Notes under the pieces: generated by a model
The model's input: the letters and a program-made list of their open reading frames with translations, nothing else
Databases searched by the model: none
What the model was told of the DNA's origin: nothing
Translations under genes and position numbers: made by a program
Shown here: piece by piece, positions 9,243-17,435 of the stretch
Layout: the number at the start of each line of letters is the position of its first letter
Position numbering within the stretch: position 1 is the stretch's first letter
Origin: Vicinamibacteraceae bacterium
Lineage (GTDB): Bacteria; Planctomycetota; Phycisphaerae; Phycisphaerales; UBA5793
Direction of reading: 5' to 3'
DNA length: 64,000 bases
NCBI GenBank assembly: GCA_011525805.1
Contig: WYBR01000109.1
Location: forward strand, 1 to 64,000

Positions 9243-9680
9243 ATGATCCAAGGCGCGGATAACTCTTTGACACTGCCCCTGTACGCCGCCGCTGAGCGGA
9301 CGCCGCCCGCGCCGCCCGCGTTTCAGGCGATGGACCGGCGGATGCGGCGCGACTTGCGAACCCTGGCCGTCTTCATTTCGATGTACTGCCGGTCGCGGCA
9401 CGGGGAGCGTCGGCGAAGACCGGTCGCTGCGAAGAATCTCGACGTTGAGAAAATTGTCCGCGCACCGCTGGAACTCTGTCCCGAATGCACGAAACTGCTG
9501 CTGCACTCGTGGGTCAAGCGGCAGACGTGCCCGTTCGACCCCAAGCCCGCGTGCAAGCACTGCCCGTCGCACTGTTATCACCCGCGGTACCGGAGCCAGA
9601 TCCGCCGGGTGATGCGCGACTCGGGCCGACGCCTCGTGCTCCACGGGCGGCTGGACTACCTCCTCAAACTCCTCTTCTGA
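9243..9680 (+). CDS. ygbA: nitrous-oxide-stimulated promoter family protein (YgbA-like)
   Basis: 145 residues. The core matches the YgbA family: RDLRTLAVFISMYCRSRHG, then a four-part Cys/His signature LCPECTKLL, CPFDPKPACKHCPSHCY and the ending IRRVMRDSGRRLV. Six Cys plus His suggest a metal or Fe-S site. In E. coli ygbA is under NsrR control and induced by nitric oxide; the exact function is not settled. Here it is flanked by a two-component system and preceded by a sigma54-type promoter, so its control seems to differ from E. coli. GGAG seven bases before the ATG fixes the start at 9243, which trims an in-frame extension lying antisense over the HAMP gene. Confidence 0.85.
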   Translation: MIQGADNSLTLPLYAAAERTPPAPPAFQAMDRRMRRDLRTLAVFISMYCRSRHGERRRRPVAAKNLDVEKIVRAPLELCPECTKLLLHSWVKRQTCPFDPKPACKHCPSHCYHPRYRSQIRRVMRDSGRRLVLHGRLDYLLKLLF

Positions 9681-9708
9681 ACCGGGCCGGCTCGCCGGGA
9701 GCGCGGGT

Positions 9709-11061
9709 TCACTCTTCCTGCTTGGCGATGCCCAGTTCCTCCATTTTTCGGTAAAGCGAGGAGAGGCCGATGCCGAGGTGCCTGGCGCATTCGTTCTTGT
9801 CGTAGTCGTGGCGGTGGAGCGAATCGAGGATGTGCTGCCGCTCAAACTGCCGGAGGGCCTCGCGCAGTTCCTCGCCCGGCTCGTCGTTCTGCTCGCTTGA
9901 GCCGAACGGGAGGTCGGCGACGCCGATCTCGTGCCCATCCGCGAAGATCACGGCGCGCTCGATGACGTTTTCAAGTTCGCGGATGTTGCCCGGCCAGCCG
10001 TAGCCGAGCAGGGCGCGCACGGCCCCATTGGTCATGCCGGGAACGGGCTTGTTCATCTGGCCGGCGTACTTGCGCAGGAAGTGGTGGGCGAGCAGGGGAA
10101 TGTCCTCGCGCCTCTGGCGGAGCGGGGGGAGTTCGAGTTTCACCACGTCGAGGCGGTACATCAGGTCTTCGCGGAACTGTCCCTTGGAGACCATCTCGCG
10201 CAGGTCGCGGTTGGTCGCGGCGATGATGCGCACGTCGACGGGCCGGCCGCGCGTGTCGCCCACCGGCACGACGACGCGCTCCTCGAGGACGCGCAGCAGC
10301 ATGCTCTGCGTCTGGAGCGGCAGCGTGGAGATCTCGTCGAGAAAGAGCGTCCCGCCGCCCGCGGCCTCGAAGTAGCCGACGCGGTCGGCGGTGGCGCCCG
10401 TGAACGACCCCTTGCGGTGGCCGAAGAGTTCCGACGCGATGAGCGTCTCGGGGATCGCCCCGCAGTTGACGGGCACGAAGGGCTTGTCGCGGGTGATGCC
10501 GTTGTAGTGAATGGCCCGTGCGATGAGTTCCTTGCCGGTGCCGGATTCGCCGAAGATGAGCACGGTGCTCTTGACCGAGGCGAGGCGGCGCACCATCTCG
10601 AAGAGACGCTGCATCGGGGCCGACTGGCCCACCAGGTTCTCAAAGGCGCTCTCCGCGGCCAGTTGCTCAGTCATGAGGCGGTTGGCGCGCCACAGGTCGC
10701 CGTGCGCCAGCGACCGCTCGACCTTGAGGAGCAGGTCGTCGAACTGGACGGGCTTGAGGAGGTAGTCGGCGGCGCCAGCGCGCATCGCCTCGACGGCGCT
10801 GTCCACCGTGCCGTAGGCCGTCAGAATGAGCACCGGCGTCTGCGGGGCGAGCCTTCGGAGGTTGGCCAGAAGCGTCAGGCCGTCCATCTCCGGCATGCGG
10901 ACGTCGGTGAGGACGAGGTCAAAGGGCCGCTGGAGCGCCATTTCGTGCGCGACGCGCCCGTTGGGGGTCTGGACGACTTCGTAACCCTCCTGCGACAGGA
11001 GTTCCGCGAGCGACTCGCGCAGCACCTGTTCATCTTCCGCGATGAGAATGGATCGGGGCAT
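9709..11061 (-). CDS. sigma54-dependent response regulator, NtrC family
   Basis: 450 residues in the classic three-domain order. The receiver (1-120) has phospho-acceptor Asp about 53 in [11 protein letters not shown] and K in LLKPVQF. The AAA+ domain (about 145-375) has Walker [16 protein letters not shown], the sigma54-contact loop GSFTGA and [14 protein letters not shown]. The C-terminal Fis-type helix-turn-helix has [24 protein letters not shown] is a conservative variant of GAFTGA. The start at 11061 is preferred because it opens the receiver directly and has AAGGACG upstream; an ATG at 11112 would add 17 residues. Likely partner of the kinase at 6702-8093; likely targets are the sigma54-like promoters described in this window. 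Confidence 0.93.
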   Translation of the reverse strand: MPRSILIAEDEQVLRESLAELLSQEGYEVVQTPNGRVAHEMALQRPFDLVLTDVRMPEMDGLTLLANLRRLAPQTPVLILTAYGTVDSAVEAMRAGAADYLLKPVQFDDLLLKVERSLAHGDLWRANRLMTEQLAAESAFENLVGQSAPMQRLFEMVRRLASVKSTVLIFGESGTGKELIARAIHYNGITRDKPFVPVNCGAIPETLIASELFGHRKGSFTGATADRVGYFEAAGGGTLFLDEISTLPLQTQSMLLRVLEERVVVPVGDTRGRPVDVRIIAATNRDLREMVSKGQFREDLMYRLDVVKLELPPLRQRREDIPLLAHHFLRKYAGQMNKPVPGMTNGAVRALLGYGWPGNIRELENVIERAVIFADGHEIGVADLPFGSSEQNDEPGEELREALRQFERQHILDSLHRHDYDKNECARHLGIGLSSLYRKMEELGIAKQEE

Positions 11062-11143
11062 CGACGCGCCGTCCTTGCTGACTTTGCCCGCCGTGGTCCG
11101 GTCCTTTGCCATGACCGATTATTGCCCGATTCGCCTCGGCGGG

Positions 11144-11169
11144 GCCGGCCAGCCGGGCGGGCGGCCGGC
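11144..11169 (-). terminator. terminator hairpin of the NTF2-like gene
   Basis: GCCGGCC at 11144-11150 pairs perfectly with GGCCGGC at 11163-11169, just after the minus-strand stop at 11175. It separates this gene from the response regulator downstream. Confidence 0.4.
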
Positions 11170-11174
11170 TTGCG

Positions 11175-11732
11175 CTACTGGCGCAGAAACTCCTCCGGAA
11201 TCGGCAGGTCTTCGGTCTCGCGCTGCCAGAGGACGCTGCTGATCCACCAGCGGCCTCCGCTCTCGACGAGTTGAATGCTGTTGACGCCGCGCGAGTAGGG
11301 CATCTCGTCCTCGGCGGCGCGGCGGCTCTCGTAGACGCTCAGCACGTGTGCGATCTGCCCGAAGCGCTGCACCTTCATCGATGCCGCACGCTCGAAGTAA
11401 CCGGACTTCTCGATGTAGCCCGACTCGCTCTTGACGTATTCATCGATGGTGAAACTGCTGACCACGCCCGTCCCATGCGCCGAGCGAGCCACGCTCAGCC
11501 GCGCCTCGGGGAAGAACAGGTCGCGGTAGCGGTCCCAGTCGCGGGCCTGGCCCTTGGGGCCCGACACCGTCTCGTAGAACGCGGCGACGATCTGCTCGAC
11601 CGTGCGAACATGTTCCGGATGCGATTGCGGCGAGTGGCCGGGAATCGGGTGCGGCGGCGCTTTCGCAGCCGAGATGGTCAGAACGACCGCGGCGGCGGTC
11701 AGTAGCAAAGCAAGGCGGACGACGGCGTGCAT
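11175..11732 (-). CDS. secreted NTF2/SnoaL-like protein
   Basis: 185 residues. A signal peptide (MHAVVRLALLLTAAAVVLT, cleavage near SAAKA) is followed by an NTF2/SnoaL-like fold: VEQIVAAFYETVSG, RDWDRYRDLFFPEARL, SFTIDEYV and the final strand WWISSVLWQRE. Such domains in secreted proteins often bind small ligands or act as lyases, but no catalytic pair can be assigned. GAGGAG lies eight bases upstream of the ATG. It is divergent from the 15-heme cytochrome gene at 12036. Confidence 0.75.
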   Translation of the reverse strand: MHAVVRLALLLTAAAVVLTISAAKAPPHPIPGHSPQSHPEHVRTVEQIVAAFYETVSGPKGQARDWDRYRDLFFPEARLSVARSAHGTGVVSSFTIDEYVKSESGYIEKSGYFERAASMKVQRFGQIAHVLSVYESRRAAEDEMPYSRGVNSIQLVESGGRWWISSVLWQRETEDLPIPEEFLRQ

Positions 11733-11883
11733 GGGGTGCTCCTCTCGTGCAGTGCGCCTCGCGATGCAATCGGCGTACCGCGAAGCAATGACGCCTCCGG
11801 CCCGTCGCGAAGTCGATCCCGAGAAGCGCGGACCGAGGAGCCGCGGCCCCGACCCCGGAATCGGGAAGGCCCGTTGCCGCTGA

Positions 11884-11920
11884 TTCTCAAAGTCGAGAAA
11901 AATCCGCTCTCGCAGAGCGG
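11884..11920. promoter_or_regulatory. two dyads, candidate activator-binding sites
   Basis: TTCTC-N6-GAGAA (11884-11899) and the perfect 7-3-7 palindrome CCGCTCT-CGC-AGAGCGG (11904-11920) lie 70-105 bp upstream of a sigma54-like element. This is the usual distance for NtrC-family enhancer sites. Function is inferred from position only. Confidence 0.4.
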
Positions 11921-11988
11921 CATTTGCAGCGGGGCCCGAATGAACGCCCCGCAGACGTGCCAATCCGGGGTGATATCCCTGATTCCGC

Positions 11989-12004
11989 AGGCACGGCGCG
12001 TGCT
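11989..12004 (+). promoter_or_regulatory. candidate sigma54 promoter of the multiheme island
   Basis: AGGCACG-GCGC-GTGCT keeps the essential GG and GC dinucleotides at the sigma54 spacing and matches TGGCACG-N4-TTGC at all but two fixed positions. Predicted transcription starts near 12015, just ahead of AGGAGG (12025-12030). Confidence 0.45.
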
Positions 12005-12035
12005 GGAGCGGTGTGGCGTCTTTCAGGAGGCACGA

Positions 12036-13442
12036 GTGATACCACTGCGCCTGACATCCCAACGGCAATGCATCTCGGCCAGCGTTCTGGCACTGGGTGT
12101 CGCCCTGGGAGGCGGCCTTGCGCGGAGTCCCGCGGCGCCCGTGGATCAGCCGCCGACGAAGCCGACCACCGTCACGCCCGACTGCACCGCCGGGGGATGT
12201 CACGCCGGCGTCCTCGCACACAAGTTTCTTCACGGCCCCACGGCCGGGAAGAAGTGCGACGCCTGCCACGAGTATGACGAGCCGCGCGAGCACCGGTTCC
12301 GCGCCGTGAGCGAGAGCGACCTGTGCGCGCGATGCCATCCGATGGAGCACCGCAACGTCATTCACAAGCCGGTGCGCGACGGACAGTGCTCGGCATGCCA
12401 CGACCCGCACGGCTCAGAGCACCGGCTCATGCTCATCGCCGACCCGGCCAAGGGCCTGTGCATCAGTTGCCACATTCACGAAGAGTCGCCGGCTGAGCAC
12501 GTGCATGGGCCCGTGGCGGCGGGCGCGTGCATCCTCTGCCACGAACCGCACTCGTCCTGGCAGCCGAGCCTGCTCGTCAAGAGCGCGAGCGACCTCTGCG
12601 CCGACTGCCACGCTGAGGTTCAGCAGGCGGGGGCGGGGCTTCACGTCCACGCGGCGATGGAGCAGGGCTGCACGAGTTGCCACAACCCGCACGCCTCGCT
12701 GCACCCCTACATGCTTCACAAGGCCACCGACGACCTGTGCGCCGACTGCCACGGCGAGACGATGCAGGCGATCGGGTCGGCCGCCGTCGTCCACGGCGCC
12801 GTCCACGAGGCCGAGGGATGCACGCAGTGCCACTCGCCGCACTCGTCGAGGTTGCCGAACCTTCAGAAGCACGCGGAACCGGAAACGTGCCTTGCCTGCC
12901 ACGACAAGCCGCTTGCGACGGAGACCGGCCGGGTTCTCACGAATATGGCGCTGCTGCTGCACGAGTCGCCGGACCATCACGGCCCGATCCGCGAAGGCTC
13001 GTGCTCGTCGTGCCACGAGCCTCACGCAGCCGAGCACGCCAACCTCCTGGTGCAGACGTATCCGCCGGAGTTCTACGCGCCCTTCGAGATCGACCGCTAC
13101 GCGCTGTGTTTCACCTGCCACATGGCGGAGATGGCGACGAGCAAGTCGGGGATGGGGTTGACGCGGTTCCGCGACGGCGACGTGAACCTGCACTGGTTGC
13201 ACGTGAACCAGGAAAAGGGGCGCACCTGCCGCGCGTGCCACGAAGTTCACGCTTCGAAGCGGCCGTTCCACGTTCGAGAGTCCGTGCCTTTCGGCAGCAG
13301 CGGATGGCTGCTGGAGATCAACTTCGAGGCCCGGCCGGACGGAGGGTTCTGCGCGCCGGGGTGCCACGTCGAACGGGCGTACGCGCGCGGCGAGGCGGAG
13401 GAGCCGGCGGCGAGCCGGGACCCGAAGGGAGGTTCGCAATGA
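12036..13442 (+). CDS. pentadecaheme cytochrome c (paralogue 1)
   Basis: 468 residues with a signal peptide (SASVLALGVALGGGLA). There are 13 CXXCH motifs plus CTAGGCH (CX4CH) as the first site near residue 49 and CAPGCH (CX3CH) as the last near residue 442, giving 15 apparent c-type hemes. The CH-x-PH-S/A spacing, for example CHDPHG and CHSPHSS, is the doubled-CXXCH type seen in periplasmic electron carriers. The GTG start is chosen because AGGAGG ends five bases before it and it leads directly into the signal peptide. The stop overlaps the next ATG (ATGA at 13439). Paralogues lie at 21249 and 22808. Probably a periplasmic wire between the bc-type complex and acceptors. Confidence 0.9.
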   Translation: MIPLRLTSQRQCISASVLALGVALGGGLARSPAAPVDQPPTKPTTVTPDCTAGGCHAGVLAHKFLHGPTAGKKCDACHEYDEPREHRFRAVSESDLCARCHPMEHRNVIHKPVRDGQCSACHDPHGSEHRLMLIADPAKGLCISCHIHEESPAEHVHGPVAAGACILCHEPHSSWQPSLLVKSASDLCADCHAEVQQAGAGLHVHAAMEQGCTSCHNPHASLHPYMLHKATDDLCADCHGETMQAIGSAAVVHGAVHEAEGCTQCHSPHSSRLPNLQKHAEPETCLACHDKPLATETGRVLTNMALLLHESPDHHGPIREGSCSSCHEPHAAEHANLLVQTYPPEFYAPFEIDRYALCFTCHMAEMATSKSGMGLTRFRDGDVNLHWLHVNQEKGRTCRACHEVHASKRPFHVRESVPFGSSGWLLEINFEARPDGGFCAPGCHVERAYARGEAEEPAASRDPKGGSQ

Positions 13443-14455
13443 GATCGCTTCAGATCGCGGCGGCCTGGTGCTGCCTGGTGCTGGCGGGCGGGGCCGAGCC
13501 TGCACTCGGCGCCGCGGCGCCGCCTCGAGGCTCGGACGCGGCGCCGATACAACTCAATGACCTCGATGGAGCGGCCTTCGATGCGGCGCGAGTCGCCGGC
13601 CGCCCCTACATCATCATCTTCGGCGAACTCTACCACCGCCAGACGCGCGAGGCGTGCGCCGAGATTCAGCGCCTCCTCGACGAACCGCGCTTCGCGGGCG
13701 ACACCATCCTGCCGCTGCTCATCGTCGCTCAGCCGCTCTCGCGCCTTGAACTCAAGACGCAGGCCGAGTCACTGGGGCTGGCCGGCGTCATTCTCCACGA
13801 CCCGGAGCGCAAGGCCTTTGCAGACTACCGCGTGAGCGTCATGCCCACGGTCGTGGTGGTCGGCGGCGATCAGAAGGTCGTCCACAGCCTGCCCGGGCTG
13901 ACGGCGCGATTCGCCGATCTCCTCGCCGATTCGCTGCTCGTCGCGACGGGCCGCCTGAGCGTGGAGCGATTCGAGCAGTCCCTGCATCCCGACGCGGCCG
14001 AGAGCCTGACGGACGAGCAGGTCCGGGCGAACCGGCTGACGCAACTGGCCCGGCAACTCGCGAGGCGCGGGCTGGACGACCTGTCGGACGAGAAGTACCG
14101 CGAGGCGCTTCATCTCTGGCCCCAGAGCACTGAGGCGCGGCTCGGGCTGGGCCGTCTGCACCTCAAGCGCGGGAAGATCTCCGAAGCCGAGGCGCAGTTC
14201 CGCGCCGTGCTCAGTGAGCAACCCGACCTCGTCGAGGCGATCCTTGGCGTGGCGTACGTGCAGACGCTGCGCGGCGGTGAGGAACTCGACGAGGCTCAGC
14301 GGCTGGTGCGCGGCGTGCTCGACCGCGACGCGAATCAGCCGCGGGCGCATTACCTCCTCGGACGGATCTTCGAGCAGCGGGACCAACCGGCCCAGGCCGC
14401 GGCGAGTTTCAAGCGCGCCGCTGAACTGCTCATGGAACGGCAAGTGACGGAGTGA
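13439..14455 (+). CDS. secreted thioredoxin-fold protein with TPR repeats
   Basis: 338 residues: signal peptide, a thioredoxin-like domain (about 35-165, with GRPYIIIFGELYHRQT and cis-Pro motif VMPTVVVVGGDQKVV), then TPR units (EALHLWPQSTEARLGLGRLH; AEAQFRAVLSEQPDLVEAIL; RAHYLLGRIFEQRDQPAQAA). The CXXC that defines redox-active TlpA/CcmG proteins is absent. A structural role in assembling or holding the 15-heme cytochromes is inferred, since a close relative (24313) also directly follows a 15-heme gene. It overlaps the upstream stop by 4 bp. Confidence 0.8.
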   Translation: MRSLQIAAAWCCLVLAGGAEPALGAAAPPRGSDAAPIQLNDLDGAAFDAARVAGRPYIIIFGELYHRQTREACAEIQRLLDEPRFAGDTILPLLIVAQPLSRLELKTQAESLGLAGVILHDPERKAFADYRVSVMPTVVVVGGDQKVVHSLPGLTARFADLLADSLLVATGRLSVERFEQSLHPDAAESLTDEQVRANRLTQLARQLARRGLDDLSDEKYREALHLWPQSTEARLGLGRLHLKRGKISEAEAQFRAVLSEQPDLVEAILGVAYVQTLRGGEELDEAQRLVRGVLDRDANQPRAHYLLGRIFEQRDQPAQAAASFKRAAELLMERQVTE

Positions 14456-14460
14456 AGCCC

Positions 14461-14937
14461 ATGTCGCACGAGCACCCGCACCATCACGATCATGGACACG
14501 AGCATGACGCCTCGGGCGAGCCGGTCAGCGGCGCGCGCCGCCGGTTCTGCCAGGTGTGCATTGGCTCGGCGACGGCCATCACGGTCGGGACGGTGGTTTA
14601 TCCGATCGTCGCGTTTCTCAAACTGCCGCTGCGCCTCGGCGACGCCAAGCCCGTCGAGATCCCGCTCGATCGACTTTCGCCGGGCCAGGCGTATTACGCC
14701 GACTTCCAGGGACAGCAGGTGATCGTCGTCATGACGGAAGCCGGGCCGAGGGTCTTCGATGCCGCCTGCACGCACCTGGGCTGCAACGTCGTGTGGGACA
14801 CGGCCCATTCCAACTTCCATTGCCCCTGCCACGGGGCGGTCTTCAGCGGCGAAGGCAAGGTCGTCAGCGGACCCGTCAGTTCGCCGCTCAGAGAGATTCC
14901 GTTCGAGATCAAGAACGGCGTACTGGTGATCGCGTGA
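14461..14937 (+). CDS. Rieske iron-sulfur protein of a cytochrome bc-type complex
   Basis: 158 residues. The 2Fe-2S ligands are seen in CTHLGC and CPCHGAVF, and GPVSSPL matches the Pro-loop. The N-terminus has a twin-arginine-type stretch ARRRFCQVC followed by a membrane helix (ITVGTVVYPIVAFL), typical of Tat-exported, membrane-anchored Rieske proteins. It is preceded by an unusual His-rich leader (HEHPHHHDHGHEHD) that could bind metal. GGAG eight bases upstream supports the ATG at 14461 over the GTG at 14452. It leads the bc-type gene set: Rieske, b6, then subunit IV fusion. Confidence 0.95.
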   Translation: MSHEHPHHHDHGHEHDASGEPVSGARRRFCQVCIGSATAITVGTVVYPIVAFLKLPLRLGDAKPVEIPLDRLSPGQAYYADFQGQQVIVVMTEAGPRVFDAACTHLGCNVVWDTAHSNFHCPCHGAVFSGEGKVVSGPVSSPLREIPFEIKNGVLVIA

Positions 14938-15061
14938 GAGCAGAGATGTCAAGGGGCCAAGGCATAAAGGGAATGAGTGTTCGGTTCGGTGGCGCCATGC
15001 GAGTCCGCTTGCGTCTTCGCCTCCAGCGCCTCGAGGAACTGAAGCGTCAGGAAACGGAAAC

Positions 15062-15721
15062 ATGCGAGTGATTCGACTCATCTACGGCTGGATCGACGAG
15101 CGGTTTGCGACGACGCCGCTGCTCGAGAAGAACGTGACCAAGAAGATGGTGCCGCGCACGCTGTCGTGGGCGGGCTGCTTCGGCGGGCTGGCGTTCTTCA
15201 CGTTTCTCGTGCAGGTGTTCACGGGCATGCTGCTGCTCATGTACTACAAGCCGCATCCCGAGGCCGCGTGGGACAGCGTGACGTTCATCAAGTCCAACGT
15301 GACGATGGGGTGGTTGGTGCAGCGGATTCACGCCGTCGCCGCCAACCTCATGATCGCGCTGGTGCTCATGCACATGGCCCGCATCGCGTATTACAAGATC
15401 TACCGCAAGCCGCGCGAACTGCACTGGGTGAGCGGAGTCTGCCTGCTGCTGTTCACGACGATCATGGCGTTCACCGGCTACCTCCTGCCGTGGACGCAGT
15501 TGAGTTACTGGGGGGCGAAGGTCGGCACGGAGATTCCCAGCGCCATTCCGATCGTCGGACAGGACATCGTCGAGTGGGTCCGCCGCGGCAAGGCGATCAG
15601 CGGCGAGACGCTGGGGTTCTTCTTCTCGCTGCACATCTGGATTCTCCCGGCCGTCATGAGCGCGTTCATGGGGCTGCACTTTGTGATGATTCGGAGGACG
15701 GGCATCTCGAAGCCGCTGTGA
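15062..15721 (+). CDS. cytochrome b6-type subunit
   Basis: 219 residues and four membrane helices. Heme-b ligands are spaced H-x13-H in QRIHAVAANLMIALVLMHM and H-x14-H in SLHIWILPAVMSAFMGLHF. The x14 spacing of the second pair is typical of b6-type rather than mitochondrial b. The conserved GYLLPWTQLSYWG segment is present. It is the N-terminal half of a split cytochrome b; the C-terminal half is encoded by the next gene. It receives electrons from quinol with the Rieske protein. Confidence 0.95.
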   Translation: MRVIRLIYGWIDERFATTPLLEKNVTKKMVPRTLSWAGCFGGLAFFTFLVQVFTGMLLLMYYKPHPEAAWDSVTFIKSNVTMGWLVQRIHAVAANLMIALVLMHMARIAYYKIYRKPRELHWVSGVCLLLFTTIMAFTGYLLPWTQLSYWGAKVGTEIPSAIPIVGQDIVEWVRRGKAISGETLGFFFSLHIWILPAVMSAFMGLHFVMIRRTGISKPL

Positions 15722-15788
15722 TCTGCCGCGAGGACGCGGCGGCTTGCCGCGGAAGCGATGGGACGATTCGCCGAGGAAGGACACGCCG

Positions 15789-17423
15789 ATGGGCGTCGAT
15801 TACCGGGAACAATACGAGCCGGACCAACTCGAGCCGTTCTGGCCCAACGAGATCATCAAGATGATCGTGTCGGTGCTCTGCTGCCTCGCGATCATCATGC
15901 TCCTCGTGATCCTGCCGGTGCTGCTCGAGATGATCGGGCTGCCGGGGTTGGCGCACGAGGAGCAGCCGGCCAATCCGCGCGGCTCGACGCCCATCGGCAT
16001 CAAGCCCGAGTGGTACTTTCTCGCGGTGTATCAATACCTGCGCATCTGGCCCACGACACTTCTGGGATTGAGCGGCAAGACGTGGGGCGTGCTCAGTCAG
16101 GGACCGCTCATCCTCATCATCGTTCTGCTCCCGTTCCTCTACCGCGGCCGCCGGGCGTTCACGCGGCCGAACTGGTGGTACCGCATCGGCGTAACGGTCG
16201 TGCTCGCGATGGCCGTTCTCTTCACCTTCTGGGGCGGCTGGCCAGAGGCGCACACCGACGATGGCGAAGCGCTCATGCCGCTGGGTGAGTACTTCCGCCA
16301 TCGCCCGCTCTTTTTCATCTTCACCGCCCTGGCAATCGTCGTGTTCTACGTGCTCGTCGCGCACGAGCGCCAGGCGATCCGGCGCGTGCTGCATCGCGAG
16401 TCCGACGGCCCGGCCCCCGGGGGGTCGGGCGCCTCGCCGGCGCCCGAGGCGGGCCGTCGCGGCCTGGCGACGTGGTGGATGCTCGGCGTGCTGGCCGCGA
16501 CGGCGCTGGGCGCGGCGCTCGCAGCCGGCGCGGCGTCGCCACCCGCGGAGGAGGCGGAATACGGCGAGGATCCCTTCAGCCAGAACAACTGCGTGAACTG
16601 CCACGCCAACCTGCCGGGCCGCTCGAGCGAGATCGTCGAACTCGAGTGGAAGCACAGCGTCCACTTCGGCGCGAAGGTGGGATGCGACGGCTGCCACGGC
16701 GGCAACGCCGCGCTGCGCCGCGAGCAGTTCGAGTCCGAGGACGCCTTCAAGCGGGCGGCGCACCTCGAGCGCCACGCCGACTTCCTTGTCATGCACTCGT
16801 CAGAGCGCGAGTTCGTGAGCGAGGCGCGCGGGAGGGCGGTCTCCTACTTCTGCGGCAAGTGCCACTCGGACATCAAGGAGAAGCACCTGGGCAGCCCGCA
16901 CGGCGACTTCGGCGACCCGACGTGCCTCTACTGCCACGGCCAGGGCAGCCACCGCATCACCGAACCATCGCCCGAGATCATCGACACGCGCTCGCGCGCC
17001 GAGGGCGGGCGCTGTTCGCCGTGCCACCGCGCCTCGACCATGGAGGCGGTCGCGCGGATCAAGGAGATTCTCGTCACGACCGAGGAGCAGGTGGCGGCTT
17101 CGACGGACCTCAGCGCCGACCTGACGGCGTGGGGCTACCGAAATCTCTCCCTCGAGCAGGCCCGGCAGAACGCAGCCGAAGTGAACTCACGGCTCCGCCA
17201 GGTCTTTCACAGTTTCAACATGCGGGAGATCAACAACTTCGCCTCGGAAATCCGCGACGGTGTGGACCGAGTGCAGGCGACGCACGAACTCGTGCAGCGC
17301 CTCAAGACTCAGCAGCGCGGGCAGACGATCGTGGGGAGCGCCGCGGTGGCGCTGCTGCTGGTGTTCTCGGGGCTTCTCGTGTATTACAAGCATGCGTTCC
17401 TCGACGGGAGTCACGCCCCGTGA
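15789..17423 (+). CDS. cytochrome b subunit IV fused to a pentaheme cytochrome c
   Basis: 544 residues. Residues 1-205 are the C-terminal part of cytochrome b, with the Qo-site PEWY motif (GIKPEWYFLAVYQYLR) and four membrane helices. A linker and fifth helix (WWMLGVLAATALGAALAAGA) lead to a periplasmic domain with five CXXCH motifs (CVNCH, CDGCH, CGKCH, CLYCH, CSPCH). A helical stalk and final helix (VGSAAVALLLVFSGLLVYY) close the protein. The fusion replaces a separate cytochrome c1/f. Comparable Rieske/b complexes with multiheme partners are known from anammox planctomycetes. AAGGA precedes the ATG at 15789. Confidence 0.92.
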   Translation: MGVDYREQYEPDQLEPFWPNEIIKMIVSVLCCLAIIMLLVILPVLLEMIGLPGLAHEEQPANPRGSTPIGIKPEWYFLAVYQYLRIWPTTLLGLSGKTWGVLSQGPLILIIVLLPFLYRGRRAFTRPNWWYRIGVTVVLAMAVLFTFWGGWPEAHTDDGEALMPLGEYFRHRPLFFIFTALAIVVFYVLVAHERQAIRRVLHRESDGPAPGGSGASPAPEAGRRGLATWWMLGVLAATALGAALAAGAASPPAEEAEYGEDPFSQNNCVNCHANLPGRSSEIVELEWKHSVHFGAKVGCDGCHGGNAALRREQFESEDAFKRAAHLERHADFLVMHSSEREFVSEARGRAVSYFCGKCHSDIKEKHLGSPHGDFGDPTCLYCHGQGSHRITEPSPEIIDTRSRAEGGRCSPCHRASTMEAVARIKEILVTTEEQVAASTDLSADLTAWGYRNLSLEQARQNAAEVNSRLRQVFHSFNMREINNFASEIRDGVDRVQATHELVQRLKTQQRGQTIVGSAAVALLLVFSGLLVYYKHAFLDGSHAP

Positions 17424-17435
17424 GGCGGGTGGAGT

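Larger units (their letters stand above)
11733..12035. other. divergent regulatory region upstream of the respiratory island
   Basis: No gene is supported; in-frame extensions of the cytochrome ORF upstream of 12036 lack a ribosome site. The region carries two dyads at 11884-11920 and a sigma54-like element at 11989-12004. Confidence 0.55.

Noticed and set aside
9679-9710. Terminator between the convergent ygbA-like and response-regulator genes
   Set aside because: Only a short CCGGC-TC-GCCGG stem with an impossibly small loop and a mismatched outer stem is found; not convincing.
12414-13505. Minus-strand open frame opposite the first 15-heme gene
   Set aside because: Antisense shadow of repeated CXXCH codons; no independent features.
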